Assembly (NCBI RefSeq): GCF_016097555.1
Contig: NC_054703.1
Location: 14,689,752-14,753,751, forward strand
DNA length: 64,000 nucleotides
Reading direction: 5' to 3'
From: Gigantopelta aegis
Taxonomy: Eukaryota > Mollusca > Gastropoda > Neomphalida > Peltospiridae
Part shown: one piece after another, positions 44,876 through 58,187 of the stretch
Position numbering within the stretch: position 1 is the first letter of the stretch
Layout of the letters: each line of letters opens with the position of its first letter
The notes under the pieces: generated by a model
Database searches by the model: none
Seen by the model: only the letters and a program-made list of their open reading frames with translations
Told to the model about the DNA's origin: nothing
Made by a program: the position numbers and the translations under genes

Positions 44876-45015
44876 ACTTCCCTGTTCTTTTCTGTTATTT
44901 CACGAGTCTAGACTCTAAACGTTTTATAACCACGGGACCGAGTAGCCTAAATAACATGTACAGTAGACTGAGCTGGCATCACCTTAACTCCTGTTCTTTT
45001 CTACAATCCTTGCAG

Positions 45016-45668
45016 ACGATGACAGGGTTGCAAAGGACCTCTTCAAAAAGGTTCGTGTTCTCTGCTGGGTTATGACGTCACCACATAACCTAGCAACGAA
45101 GGGCAAGGCCGTGAAGGAGACGTGGGGAAAGCGATGCAACGTCCTGCTCTTCGTGAGCTCCGTGTCCGACCCTACCTTCCCGGCGATTGGGCTCAACGTC
45201 GCCGAGGGCAGAAACCACCTCACGGCAAAGACAATGAAAGCGTTTCGCTACATCTACGAACACCACGCCAACGACGCCGATTGGTTCATCAAGGCCGACG
45301 ATGACACCTACGTCATCGTGGAGAATCTGCGTTACTTCCTGTCGACGCAGAACTCCTCGCAGCCAGTCTATTTCGGTCAGCATTTTCATTTCCATACTCA
45401 GTACAACAGCGGCGGAGCAGGCTACGTGGTCAGTAAAGAGGCCCTGTTGAGGTTCGGGGCTAAAGGAAATGATTCTGGACTCTGTAAGCAGGACGGAGGG
45501 GCAGAGGATCTAGATTTCGGCTATTGTATGCTAAACATTGGGGTCAAAGTAGGAAATTCTACCGACTCTTTGGGTCGCAGTCGCTTCCACTGTTTTGTAC
45601 CAGAAATGCACATGGAAGGAAACTACCCCGATTGGTACTACACCTATTACGTCAACAGTGCCAAAAAG
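45016..45668 (+). CDS. C1GALT1: C1GALT1-like core-1 beta-1,3-galactosyltransferase, catalytic exon
   Basis: Acceptor ccttgcag ends at 45015 and donor aag/gtaaga is at 45668/45669, a strong site. The exon encodes VRVLCWVMTSPHNLATKGKA, TWGKRCNVLLF, a segment ending DADWFIKADDDTYVI with the metal-binding DDD, YFGQHF, SGGAGYVVSKEAL and EDLDFGYCMLNIGVKVG, ending HCFVPEMHMEGNYPDWYYTY. These are the conserved blocks of glycosyltransferase family 31 T-synthase, which adds galactose from UDP-Gal to GalNAc-Ser/Thr in the Golgi lumen to make core-1 O-glycans. The fit to human C1GALT1 is clear along the whole exon. The exon is 653 nt, starts in phase 1 and ends in phase 0. GC-rich codon use stands out from the AT-rich introns. 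Vertebrate enzymes need a chaperone, COSMC; invertebrate ones are reported not to. Confidence 0.93.
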
Positions 45669-45769
45669 GTAAGAAACGCGTCGCGAAATCTTATCATTAA
45701 ATCTAAACAAGTTATTAATATTACTGTTAATGTTCAACAATACTATTCAGGAACGGATCTAGGGGTTTG

Positions 45770-46100
45770 TTAAGGGTCAGGTCAGGTCATAGGGTTTTAC
45801 GTGCACATTCAGAACAAGCTGTTGTAGCGCACGCCAAAGAGAAAAAGTGCGCAAATTTGGTTGAGGAAATTGGGCGCAATTATTTTGAACGGTCGGTCAA
45901 AAAGAAAATTCCAGAGCTAGTATAGGTTTTGACATTAGTGAATCGAGAGTAGCTCGTTAATTAGACCTCTATGATGCTGTGGTGTCTCCCTAAGTTGCCC
46001 ATAGGGCCCTTAAAGGGGCCTGACCGCTTCTGGTCGTGGCACGACAACCCAGGTGTTGTTAAGGGGCTTGGGCGCCGGTGTAAAGGCGAAGCCTGGGGCA
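45770..46100 (+). repeat. Dispersed repeat R1, third copy, internally deleted
   Basis: catagggttttacgtgcaca and ttcagaacaagctgttgtag, then directly aaagagaaaaagtgcgc, lacking the gccggctcc middle present in the other copies. Confidence 0.82.
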
Positions 46101-46109
46101 GGATAAAAG

Positions 46110-46200
46110 TTAAAGTTAAAGTTGTTTCACGACACCACTAGAGCACATTGATGTATTAATCGTCGACTATTGGATGTCAAACATTTGGTCATTCTGTACG
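46110..46200 (-). mobile_element. SINE tail fragment (type B)
   Basis: cacgacaccactagagcaca and atcgtcgactattggatgtc in complement. Confidence 0.72.
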
Positions 46201-46345
46201 TAATAGTTATATCATAGTTTTGATGAGTTACCTGCATTTAGACGGCGACACGAGACGGAATCGAGTGCCCGCCGTCTAAACAAAGTTAACGAATCAAAAC
46301 CATGATATATCTGTTTTGTACCATGATTGACGCGTCTGTGAGGGG
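46195..46345. repeat. Palindromic element related to the 64-bp array at 16401
   Basis: agttttgatgagttacctgc and gcatttagacgg on one arm; ccgtctaaacaaagttaacg and aatcaaaaccatgatata on the other. Only one unit per arm. Confidence 0.78.
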
Positions 46346-46499
46346 TGTGGCCTAAACACTGTTCAGTTAACTTCAGTTACCCGCACAGTTTCAGTTATAC
46401 CATGGTATTGCAGTTACACCCCATTTGACATCAAAGAGAAAAACACCAAATCATGGTACAATATAGTCTAAGATTGGAAAACCCACAACTTTAGTTTTT

Positions 46500-46625
46500 T
46501 CATTAGTAGAAAACGGATCGTTAATATGCACCAACCCGCAGACAGGATTACACATACCACGGCCTTTGGTATACCAGTCGTGGTACACTGGCTGGAACGA
46601 GTTCACATTCTGGCATCCTGAGTAA
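46500..46625 (-). mobile_element. SINE body fragment
   Basis: ggattacacataccacggcc and tggtacactggctggaacga in complement. The same SINE type is tandemly amplified at 62801-63080. Confidence 0.75.
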
Positions 46626-46732
46626 CACAAAGCCTCGATGTTTACACGACATGACTGGTGGTTAAACGTCTTGCCATATTTCGGGAAAAGTCTGAACCTT
46701 TCGGGTTCTAGTCCACGAAAAGGTTAACACTA

Positions 46733-47797
46733 TGTCACGGGGATCCTATAATACTCGTAACTGAATAAAACACGATTGTCCAAATATCTCTCCTAACTGT
46801 ATATCTATTAGATATCTCTGTATCGGGCAGTCTAATACCCGAGTGGCTTGGCTCTAGGTATAATCAGAGATAAGATCTTATATAAATATATATAATATAG
46901 CACGTTTAGTTCACTAGAAAACACAACAAAACACAACACACTTTGGAATCTGTATTAACACTACGCTGACAAATGTACTTGCCGCAGTAGTTAATTCACA
47001 ACAACAAATAATAACAACCCAGAACTGATCACTTAATTAGTTAATCTCTAGGAGTCTAGTTTACACAATATTCTAATCACTTCACCGTGACACAACACCC
47101 ACACGTGTGATAATTGAGAAACGCTTCCAGGAGAACTTAATTAATAAAGGAATTACAACTCTATTCCTAACTGGTTAATTTTTAATTAACCCTTACTACT
47201 CGTTCAGTAACCTTGTAACACAGAATTAATACTGGTACCTATCACAATAAAGACAATAACCTACAGTTTACCTAGGTCCTCTAGGATGACTGGATAATCT
47301 TTATATATATTTAGACCAGTGAGCCTACAGTATACTGCGTCAGATGACCGGCAGCACCGTCTAAATAATATTGGTATAATACAGTATTAAAATATTTATA
47401 GTCACATCAATCACATCAAGGTTATACACAGAGCAGAAATAAAATTATTTACCAGTCCGAACGGACAGCGATCCCTGGAAGCCTTTCTATGTTTCTCCCC
47501 GATATCTCTAAAACCCAAGCTATTTATTATAAAATGCCAGACTGGTCCGGAGACAGGACACGGAACCGAATCTTATGATGTGTATATTTCCACAGTAACC
47601 AAGCGTTATTTTTTTCTCAGATGGTCAAACTTAATGACGCCTAGTCGCCAAAATCACAGTTGTAAAAACCGCACTCGCAGAGGTATTACGTAACTACTGG
47701 CCACCTGGGCTTAAGTGCATATTGGACTGCACACGGCCCTATAAAACAATTAATATCGCCACAGGCGAAAACAAAATTAAGAGCATGTTCCGTCACA
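46733..47797 (-). repeat. LTR 1 (minus), about 1065 bp
   Basis: Starts tgtcacgg and ends ccgtcaca (TG...CA in minus orientation). It has the U3 variant with ttggcgactaggcgtcatta in complement, the same as LTR 3. Confidence 0.85.
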
Positions 47798-47819
47798 CTA
47801 TCGGAGAAACCCTGTAAAA

Positions 47820-48072
47820 CGTGCGGCATATAGAAAAGGAAGCTTTGGCCATAATACAAGCTCTGAAGCATTTTCAGATCTACGTGAAATCGGCATTGCA
47901 TCAAGTGGTTGTTTTTACTGATCATAATCCGCTTACCTTCATTCACAGAATGAAAGCCACCAACCAGAGAGTTTTGAGATGGAGTCTCTTCTTCTGCAGG
48001 AATTCCCAATTACCATTGAACATATCAAGGGCACTTCCAATGTAATCGCTGATGCCCTGTCCCGAAGTTGAA
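47820..48072 (+). pseudogene. RNase H C-terminal fragment of a Ty3/gypsy pol
   Basis: Encodes EKEALAIIQALKHFQIYVKS, FTDHNPLTFIHRMKATNQR and, in another frame, a short end reading ADALSRS. This is the C-terminal half of the Ty3 RNase H (TDHxPL, ADALSR). It ends the pol just before the 3' non-coding region and LTR at 48295, agreeing with RNase H as the last pol domain. Confidence 0.82.
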
Positions 48073-48294
48073 CGTTATGATAATGTGTTGACATTCTTGA
48101 TTTCTGTTTTTGTTTTTATATATGCTATTGTATACCAGGGACTCAGAGACTCAGTGTGATTACTGGTAGTCACCTTATTACTATGTGTTATAAATGCCTG
48201 GATGCGTCGGTTAACACACTTTTTGTTTTGTTTAAATGTAGTATATTTCCCTATTCCTAGAGTAGAGGAAATATCCTTTTTTGAGGTGGGTGTG

Positions 48295-48922
48295 TGTGAC
48301 GGAACATGCTCTTATCTTTTCGCCTGTGGCGATGTTAATTGTTTTAGAAAGCTGTGTGCAGCTTGGTTACGTAATACCCCTGCGCGATGGTGGTAGTCTT
48401 GTGTCCCAATATGCACTTATACCAGGTGGGCACTTTGTTACGTAATACCTCCGCGCGACCGTACCCCCTAATACACACCCAGACCAGGTGTGGAGGCCAT
48501 GTGGAGAGTGGATACGTAATACCTCCGCGAGTCCTTGGTATCGCTAGCGAACTAGGCGATGACCAGTCTAGGCTTCTAAGAAAATATACCGGTAATCTGA
48601 CGAAGTAAATTGTAGGCTTCACTGTCAATCAGTTCTGGGTTGTTATTATTTGTTGTTGTTAATTAACTACTGCGGCAGTACATTTGTCAGCGTAGGTTAA
48701 TACAGATTCCAAAGTGTATTGTGTTTTTGTTGTGTTTTCTAGTGAACTAAACGTGCTATAATAATATATACTTTATATATAAGATCTTATCTCTGATCAT
48801 ACCTAGACGAGCCAGCGGGTATAACTGCCTGTTACAGAGAGATCTAATAGATATACAGTTAGGAGAGATATTCGGACAATCGTGTTTCATTCAGTTACGG
48901 GTATTATAGGATACCCGTGACA
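48295..48922 (+). repeat. LTR 2 (plus), about 628 bp, short U3 variant
   Basis: Starts tgtgacgg and ends acccgtgaca. Its U3 has aatacctccgcgcgaccgta, unlike LTR 1 and LTR 3, while the 3' half is shared. Confidence 0.85.
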
Positions 48923-48933
48923 GGAGTGAAAAT

Positions 48934-48953
48934 TGGGGCGCTCGTCCCGGATC
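48934..48953 (+). promoter_or_regulatory. Primer-binding site, tRNA-Pro-like
   Basis: tggggcgctcgtcccggatc, 11 bp after LTR 2, resembles the complement of a tRNA-Pro 3' end (tgggggctcgtccgggat) with small differences. The same site lies, in complement, at about 57245-57265. Confidence 0.6.
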
Positions 48954-49088
48954 TGAAACGGGACATTCATCTTTAAAAAAGTATTGTTTGTAAATGGGGG
49001 CTTTATAAATTAATTTTACAAATTAACTAGAAGTAGCAACGTTGTTCACTAGAAAATTAATTAATAATAAGTGCGTCATATCTAAACA

Positions 49089-50379
<1,291 letters not shown>

Positions 50380-50395
<16 letters not shown>

Positions 50396-50958
50396 GCTCA
50401 GCTCCGTTAGCGAGAGAGTTAATGGTTAGTCCCATGGCAGAGAAAGTAAACCCGTATGTGTCCACTGGTATGGTCTGTGATGTGAAACAAGAATTGAGTC
50501 CTAAGGCAATATCAGTCTATCGAGATACCGGCTGTAGTCAGTCGCTGATAACGTCAGAGTGTTTAGCTGGTATTGAGAATTCAGATACAGGACGTAGTTT
50601 GGCTTTTACCTCAGTTACTGGAGAAAAAATTGTTGTGCGGTTACATAACGTTTTCTTGTGTTCGAAGTTTGTGACGGGACCAGTCATTATGGGTGTTGTA
50701 AAGGACTTGCCTGTTGAAAACATTGGAGTTTTGTTGGGTAATGATTTGACTAGTCAGTGTTGTAAGCCGAAATGTGACAAATTGTTAAATAAAGAGAGCC
50801 CTTTACCAATAGAAGAGTGTGAGGTTGATGAGACTAGATATCCTGCGTATGTAATGACTAGGGCTATGGCCAGTAGGTTAGCACGAGACCCAGAGGATAT
50901 TTGTGATTTGATATTTGTGATTTGTCTGATACGTGTGTGCGCCATGAAATTGGAGTGA
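50380..50958 (+). pseudogene. Element A aspartic protease region
   Basis: Contains AISVYRDTGCSQSLIT, where D-T-G is the aspartic protease active site, and a later segment ending IGVLLGNDLT, the LLGxD motif of retroviral-type proteases. Follows gag directly. The frame ends at TGA 50956-50958. Confidence 0.82.
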
Positions 50959-51049
50959 ATGAGGTTATGAGTAAATTGGTAGATAAGTCAGCAGAGGCGA
51001 TATGAACTAGTTGTGTTTGATAGAGGGGACTACCTTGTAATAGACAAGA

Positions 51050-52170
51050 GTTAATTCTAGAGCAGGGGGCTGATCCAAAATTGTTGGCAGCTCGCACTAC
51101 ATTGTTAATGGAGGGTGAGAAGGAGGATCAGATGTCAGGTTATGATATGGACAAGAAAGTATTAATGAATAAGAGAGTTAGAGATAGGAGGTTGCCGGCG
51201 ACCGAACTAGCCAGGAAGCAAATGAGTCATGCTCAGAGCAAAATAAAATCAGTGTGTGATAGGAAGGCTAGGAGTCGGAATTTTAAACCAGGGGATAAGG
51301 TGCTGCTGTACCTTCCCATTAAACGGGGTTCATTACAGAACAGGTATTTCGGGCCCTATGTTGTGCACAAACGGGTTAATGAGACAGGGTATGTGATAAA
51401 CACTCCTGATAGGGTTAGGAAAAGTAGGTATTTTCACATCAATTTGCTAAAAGGTTATTTTGACAGACTGCCGATAGTTCCAGAGTTACCGGTCCAAACT
51501 GAGAGTCACTCAATTTCCTGTGATGACGTCAAGACTGCAGAGAGAAAATTAACCAACAGCCAGATTATAGCAGACTTGAGCCCTCAGCGAGCAAAGCTGA
51601 CTACGTTGAAACAAGACCATGTTTCCATTTGTCAGGACCTTCCAACGGTTACCAATACCTTAAGCCAGGATGTGCGCTTGGAACCCAACGCTACACCGAT
51701 TCGACAACATGCCTATTGGAGAAAACCTGGAAAAAGTGTGCCACTGAAAAAGAAGGAAACGAAGTCCCAGTGGTCAGGTGAATGTGAGAAGTCATTCAAC
51801 CGTCTCAAGCAGATGCGCTACTCGTCTCCCATGATGGCAGCACCAGACTACCGAATGCCATTCAAGCTAGCTGTGGATGCCAGTGACGTAGGAGATGGAG
51901 CTGTGCTGTTCCAAGAAGATGAAAATGGACTGGACCATCCTGTAAGTTTCTTCTCCAAAACGTTTGACAAACACCATTCCACTATAGAGAAGGAAGCTTT
52001 GGCCATGGTACAAACTTTACTGATCATAATCCGCTCACTTTCATTCACAGAATGAAAGCCTCCAACCAGAGAGTTTTGAGATGGAGTCTTCTTCTGCAGG
52101 AATTCCCAATTACCATTGAACATATCAAGGACACTTCTAATGTCATCGCTGATGCCCTGTCCCGGAGTTG
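51050..52170 (+). pseudogene. Element A pol remnant: integrase C-terminus then RNase H, no RT core
   Basis: One open frame (51081-52055) holds, in order: a piece of the integrase N-terminus (EDQMSGYDMDKKVL), the integrase C-terminal part (FKPGDKVLLYLPIKRG, YFGPYVVHKRVNETGYVI, HINLLKGYF), a linker with LEPNATPIRQHAYW that normally precedes RT, and then the RNase H start (FKLAVDASDVGDGAVLFQ). The integrase DDE core and the whole RT are absent. The rest of RNase H follows in other frames to 52170. Integrase before RT/RNase H is the order of Gmr1-like Ty3/gypsy elements. Confidence 0.85.
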
Positions 52171-52390
52171 AACATTATGATAATGTCTTGACATTCTTGA
52201 TTTCTGTTTTGTTTGTATATATTTTATTTGTATACCAGGGACTCAGAGACTCAGTGTGATTACTGGTAGTCACCTTATTATGGCATGTGTTATAAATGCC
52301 CGGATGCGTCGATTAACGCACCTTTTGTTTAATTGTAGTATATTTCCCTATTCCTAGAGTAGAGGAAATATCCTTTTTGAGATGAGTGTG

Positions 52391-53450
52391 TGTGACGGAA
52401 CATGCTCTTAATTTTGTTTTCGCCTGTAGCGATATTAATTGTTTTAGAGGGTCGTGTGCAGTCCAATATGCACTTAAGCCCAGGTGACCAGTAGTTATGT
52501 AATACCTCCGCGAGTGCGGTTTTTACAACCGTGATTTTGGCGACTAGGCGTCATTAAGTCTGACCATCTGAGACAAAAATACCGCTTGGTTACTGTGGAA
52601 ATATACACATCATAAGATTCGGTTCCGCGTCCTGTCTCCGGACCAGTCTGGGATTTTATAATAAATAGCTAGGGTTTTAGAGATATCAGGGAGAAACATA
52701 GGAAGGCTTCCAGGGATCGCTGTCCGTCCGGACTGGTAAATAATTTTATTTCTGCTCAGTGTATAACCTTGATGTGATTGATGTGACTTTAAATATTTTA
52801 ATACTGTATTATACCAATATTATTTAGACGGTGCTGCCGGTCATCTGACACAGTATACTGTAGGCTCACTGATCTAAATATATATAAAGATTATCCAGTC
52901 ATCCTAGACGACCTAGGTAAACTGTAGGTTATTGTCTTTATTGTGATAGGTACCAGTATTAATTCTGTGTTACAAGGTTACTGAACGAGTAGTAAGGGTT
53001 AATTAAAAATTAACCAGTTAGGAATAGAGTTGTAATTCCTTTATTAATTAAGTTCTCCTGGAAGCGTTTCTCAATTATCACACGTGTGGGTGTTGTGTCA
53101 CGGTGAAGTGATTGGCTTATTGTGTAAACTAGACACCTAGAGATTAACTAATTAAGTGATCAGTTCTGGGTTGTTATTATTTGTTGTTGTTAATTAACTA
53201 CTGCGGCAGTACATTTGTCAGCGTAGGTTAATACAGATTCCAAAGTGTATAGTGTTTTTGTTGTGTTTTCTAGTGAACTAAACGTGCTATAATAATATAT
53301 ACTTTATATATAAGATCTTATCTCTGATCATACCTAGACGAGCCAGCGGGTATAACTGCCTGTTACAGAGATCTAATAGATATACAGTTAGGAGAGATAT
53401 TTGGACAATCGTGTTTGATTCAGTTACGGGTATTATAGAATCCCCGTGAC
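52391..53450 (+). repeat. LTR 3 (plus), about 1060 bp
   Basis: Starts tgtgacgg after a purine-rich stretch (gagatgagtg) and ends ccccgtgac. Same U3 variant as LTR 1 in opposite orientation. It abuts element B internal sequence with no obvious spacer. Confidence 0.85.
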
Positions 53451-53454
53451 TTCT

Positions 53455-53800
53455 CACATTCACCTGGAATGGGACTGGCGTCGACACACTTTTTCCAAAG
53501 GCATGCTGTCGAATCGGTGTAGCGTTGGGTTCCAAGCATACATCCTGGAATAAGGTATTGGTAACCGTTGGAAAGTCCTGACAAATGGAAACATTGTCTT
53601 GTATCAACGTAGTCAACTTTGCTCGCTGTAGATAAGAACTCAAGTCTGCTAGAATCTGGCTGTTGATTAACTTGATCTCTGCAGTCTTGACGTCATCACA
53701 GGAAATTGAGTGACTCTCAATTTGGACCGGTAACTCTGGAACTATCGGCAGTCTGTCAAAATAACCTTTTAGCAAATTGATGTGACAATACCTACTTACT
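53455..53800 (-). pseudogene. Element B pol remnant between integrase and RNase H
   Basis: Minus strand: MLKGYFDRLPIVPELPVQIE and LEPNATPIRQHAFGKSVSTP, then directly the sequence that precedes RNase H, cut at 53451 by LTR 3. As in element A, the RT core is missing between these blocks. Confidence 0.75.
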
Positions 53801-54959
53801 TCTGTAATGAACCCCGTTTAATGGGAAGGTACAGCAGCACTTTATCCCCTGGTTTAAATTCCCGACTCCTAGTCTTCTTATCAAACACTGATTTTATTTT
53901 GCTCTGATCATAGCTCAGATGCTTCCTAGCTAGTTCGGTGGCCTGCCACAACCTATCTCTAACTCTCCCTACATAAATCAGCAGGTTTTCGCCATTATCC
54001 TTGTCTAACCAACTATTTTTTACCAATTTGAGAGGGCCTCGGGCTGAATGCCCATAGACCAACTCAAATGGGATGAACCCTAAGGATTCTTGCTTCGCAT
54101 CCCGTGCTGCGAACAACACGAAAGGAATTGACTGGTCCCAGTCAGTACCATTGTCGAAGCAATGGCAACGGAGCATACTTTTCATGCTCTGGTGGAAACG
54201 TTCTATTGTGCCCTGGCTCTCAGGGTGGAATGCAGCAGAACGAATCTGTCGTATATCTAACATAGACAGTACTTGCTGGATCAACTTGCTCATGAAGTTC
54301 GTACCCCGGTCGCTTTGAATTTCCCCTGGTAAACCTGTATACGTGAAGTATATAAGCAGCACACTAGCTACAACAGATGCAGTAACCTTCCTTAAGGGAA
54401 TCGCCTCTGGAAAACGCGTAATTAAGCACATAATTGTTAATAAGAATTGGTTGCCTGAACGCGTTTTTGGTAATGGCCCCATGACATCCGTCAATACTTT
54501 TGAAAAGGCTTCCCCAACTATGGGAACCTTCTGCAGGGGATAGGGAGGGATTAGCTGATTTGGATTCCACACAACCTGACACACATGACATGACATAAAA
54601 TGCTTACTGACATCTGCAAACATTCCCTTCATATAAAACTCTGAGGCAAGTTTACTGTGAGTCTTATTCCGCCCTAAGTGGCCAGCAAACACATCCTCAT
54701 GTGCTAACAATAACAATGACGGACGGTACTTAGAGAGCACGACAATTCTACATCTTGTCACACATTCCTCACTATCAGGCACAACCATCTCCACACTCTT
54801 ATTCATTAATACTCCCTTGTCCATATAATAACCTGACATCTGATCCTCCATCTCACCCTCAGTTAACAATGTAGTGCGAGCTGCCAACAAATTTGGATCA
54901 ACCCCCTGCCCTAGGATTAACTCTTTTCTATTACAAGGTAAGTCCCCTCTATCAAACAC
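53796..54959 (-). CDS. Element B integrase (Ty3/gypsy, complete catalytic core)
   Basis: A 387-codon minus-strand ORF. Zinc-binding HHCC residues: H87, H94, C124, C127. The catalytic triad fits D158 (VLTDVMGPLP), D217 (IQSDRGTNF) and E253 (GTIERFHQSM), with 35 residues between the last two, the D-D-35-E signature. The C-terminal FKPGDKVLLYLPIKRG is present, but the GPY module found in element A is deleted just after it and the frame stops. Integrase inserts LTR cDNA into chromosomes. It follows the protease directly, with no RT between. Confidence 0.88.
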   Translation of the reverse strand: MFDRGDLPCNRKELILGQGVDPNLLAARTTLLTEGEMEDQMSGYYMDKGVLMNKSVEMVVPDSEECVTRCRIVVLSKYRPSLLLLAHEDVFAGHLGRNKTHSKLASEFYMKGMFADVSKHFMSCHVCQVVWNPNQLIPPYPLQKVPIVGEAFSKVLTDVMGPLPKTRSGNQFLLTIMCLITRFPEAIPLRKVTASVVASVLLIYFTYTGLPGEIQSDRGTNFMSKLIQQVLSMLDIRQIRSAAFHPESQGTIERFHQSMKSMLRCHCFDNGTDWDQSIPFVLFAARDAKQESLGFIPFELVYGHSARGPLKLVKNSWLDKDNGENLLIYVGRVRDRLWQATELARKHLSYDQSKIKSVFDKKTRSREFKPGDKVLLYLPIKRGSLQK

Positions 54960-55573
54960 AACTGGTTCATTTCCACTCTGCGGGAGATTAACAGGTTCAC
55001 CACATTTAGTTCCTCAGTTGACTTATCTACCATTTTACTGATAACCTCATCCACTCCAATTTCATGGCTCACACACGTATCAGACAAATCACAATTTTCC
55101 TCTGGATCTCGTGCTACCCTTTTGGCCATAACCCTAGTCATTACAAACGCAGGATAACTAATCTCATCAACCTCACACTCTTCTATTGGTAAAGGGCTGT
55201 CTTCAATTAACAATTGGTCCCCTTGCGGCTGGCAACACTGATTAGTCAAATCGTTACCCAACAAAACTCCTATGTTTTCAAAAGGCAAGTCCTTCACAAC
55301 ACCCATAACGACTGGTACCGTCACAAACTTCGAACACAAGAAAACGTTATGTATCTGGACAACCATATTTTCTCCAGTAACTGAGGTTAAGGCCAAACTA
55401 CGTCCTGTATCTGAATTTTCAATACCAGCTAAACACTCCGACGTTATAAGCGACTGGCTACACCCTGTATCTCGATAGATTGATATTGCCTTAGGACTCG
55501 ACTCTTGTTTCACATCACAAACCATACCAGTGGACACATACGGGATTACTTTCTCTGCCATGGAACTAACCAT
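54917..55573 (-). CDS. Element B aspartic protease region
   Basis: Minus-strand ORF with AISIYRDTGCSQSLIT (D-T-G active site) and a later segment ending IGVLLGNDLTN. It overlaps the start of the integrase ORF by about 43 bases in another frame. A stop separates it from gag (after SAPLAR), where element A has a sense codon. Confidence 0.82.
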   Translation of the reverse strand: MVSSMAEKVIPYVSTGMVCDVKQESSPKAISIYRDTGCSQSLITSECLAGIENSDTGRSLALTSVTGENMVVQIHNVFLCSKFVTVPVVMGVVKDLPFENIGVLLGNDLTNQCCQPQGDQLLIEDSPLPIEECEVDEISYPAFVMTRVMAKRVARDPEENCDLSDTCVSHEIGVDEVISKMVDKSTEELNVVNLLISRRVEMNQLCLIEGTYLVIEKS

Positions 55574-55576
55574 TAA

Positions 55577-56431
55577 CTATCTAGCTAACGGAGCTGACCT
55601 CACTAAACCGACCACTTGCGCATTATCGCGTTTCCTTTTAAAACAGTCCCCGACAAGATGGTTATCATTTTTACAGTAACTGCAATGTGGACGAAACGTT
55701 CGTGCATTGGCTGATAATGCAGGTTTATCCTTACTTTGCCCACCAGGTGCATTCCTTGCCTGACTAGCTGACCAACTAGATGACTCTCCCCGATAGTTAC
55801 TTTCCCGGGAAAAACCTGGCTGAAATTTCTTCTTATCACCCTGTTGTATAGAGCTACCCTGTACTGCCTGAGCTTTGCGTATTAACACGTAATCATCTGC
55901 CGCTATTCCTGCATCCTCTATCTTTTTGATATCACGATCCTCTAAATGAATACGTAAGCTAACTGGTAATCCATTTTTAATGTCCTGTAAGATCAACAAC
56001 TCCCGTAAGTCGGTATATGACTCTACCTGATGAGACACCACGCATTTATCAAACATCCCTGCCTTCTTAGCCACAAACTCACTATAAGACTAATCCTGCT
56101 TTTCTCTCCACTCGCTATACCGTAAACAATACTCCTCAGGTCGTAACTCATAAGCCCTCAACACTGCAGACTTAACTAGGTCTTACTGACTTGCTCGCTC
56201 ATCACTCATTGAATTATAAGCTACGCTAGCCTTCCCCTTAAACTTAGACACGGCCAATCTAGCTGCTTAGCGGCCCGTTCAAAAAGTTGGAAGAACATAT
56301 CTACCTCCTGGTCGTCAAATACAGGCACTGATCTATAAGCCTCCGACATGTTAAACCCATTTCCTGCCTCCCGTCTAACCAACATCAGTATTCAATTTTA
56401 ACTCATGTTTCACTTTTAATTTTGCTAACTG

Positions 56432-56517
<86 letters not shown>

Positions 56518-56543
56518 ACACTCTTCTCTCTTGTCAGTCTGGA

Positions 56544-56616
<73 letters not shown>

Positions 56617-56745
56617 TCTCTGTCCCTCTCTTCTCTTTCTCTCCCTCTCTCTCTCTATCCCTCTCTCTCTCTACTCTATCCCTATCTTCCTTTTCTCTAT
56701 CCCTCTCTTCCTTTTCTCTACCCTCTCTTCTTTTTCTCTGTCCCT

Positions 56746-56835
<90 letters not shown>

Positions 56836-56950
56836 GAATGCATGTTCTTCTCTTTCGTACTCAAGCTTTTTAAAAGCTAACTGTTGTTCCACACTCAACT
56901 CATTTATATCTATCTCTGGAACAATCTCACTTTCTTCCATAACAGGCCTA
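55577..56950 (-). pseudogene. Element B gag, broken, with Arg-Glu repeat
   Basis: Three minus-strand pieces: the N-terminus with Arg-Glu repeats (56940-56671), a middle part broken by stops near 56090 and 56185, and the C-terminal part 56074-55577 ending with the zinc knuckle CSYCKNDNHLVGDC. The (TC)n tract on the plus strand covers about 56436-56830 with interruptions, longer than in elements A and C. Confidence 0.82.
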
Positions 56951-57276
56951 TCACCAAAAACTTCCTGGATAATAATTGTCTTTATATCACCTAATGTTTT
57001 AGCTGATGTTAAATCAATTTCTCGCTCACTCGCGATTTCAACTAATTCGGCCTTACGTGCTCGTTAATCTCCACTACACTGAGCGTAGGCCTATCCAGCA
57101 AATTATTATCCATGTTTAGGTATGACGCACTTTTTTTCTTTTTTTTCTAGTGAACAATGTTGCTACTTCTAGATAATTTGTAAAAATAATTTATAAAGCC
57201 CCCATTTACAAACAATACTTTTTAAATATGCATGTCCCGTTTCAGATCCGGGACGAGCACCCCAATTTTTACTCTG

Positions 57277-58187
57277 GTCACGGGGATCCTATAATACCCG
57301 TAACTGAATAAAACACAATTATCCAAATATCTCTCCTAACTGTATATCTATTAGATCTCTCTGTATCGGGCAGTCTAATACCCGAGTGGCTCGGCTCTTG
57401 GTATAATCAGAGATACGATCTTATATAAATATATATAATATAGCACGTTTAGTTCACTAGAAAACACAACAAAACACAATACACTTTGGAATCTGAATTA
57501 ACACTACTATGACAAATGTACTTGCCACAGTAGTTAATTCACAACAACAAATAATAACAACCCAGAACTAATCACTTAATTAGTTAATCTCTAGGAGTCT
57601 AGTTTACACAATATTCTAATCACTTCACCGTGATACAACACGCACACGTGTGATAATTGAGAAACGCTGCCAGGGGAACTTAATTAATAAAGGAATTACA
57701 ACTATATTCCTAACTGGTTAATTTTTAATTAACCCTTAACTACTCATTCAGTAACCTTGTAATACAGAATTAATACTGGTACCTATCACAATAAAGACAA
57801 TAACCTACAGTTTACCTAGGTCCTCTAGGATGACTGGCTAAACTTTAATAATTTTAGAACAGTGAAGCCTACAATTTACTTCGTCAGATTACCGGAGACA
57901 TTGTCTAAATAATATTGGTATAATACAGTTTTTAAATATTTAAAGTCACATCAATCACATCAAGGTTATACAACAGAGCAGAAAAATACATTTACCACGT
58001 CCGGACTGAACTTATATAGATCGTTCAGTCGATGTCGTCTGTTCATCTGGATACTTCCAATGTTTCTCCTCGATATATCTAAAATCCTATCTATTTATTC
58101 AAAAATCTCAGAGACAGCGAATATCGCCTGGGGGCACAACGCGGTACCTCACCTATGAAGTGATATTTCCACAACTCCCAGAGACGG
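57277..58187 (-). repeat. LTR 4 (minus), U3 end missing
   Basis: Starts gtcacggggatcctataat and is colinear with LTR 1 until about 58100. It stops at the next LTR start, tgtcatgg, at 58188. Confidence 0.8.

Noticed and set aside
45090..45395. Minus-strand ORF of about 100 residues opposite the C1GALT1-like exon
   Set aside because: Shadow frame of a GC-rich, strongly conserved coding exon.
47686..48009. Minus-strand 107-residue ORF
   Set aside because: Antisense shadow of the RNase H fragment and LTR.
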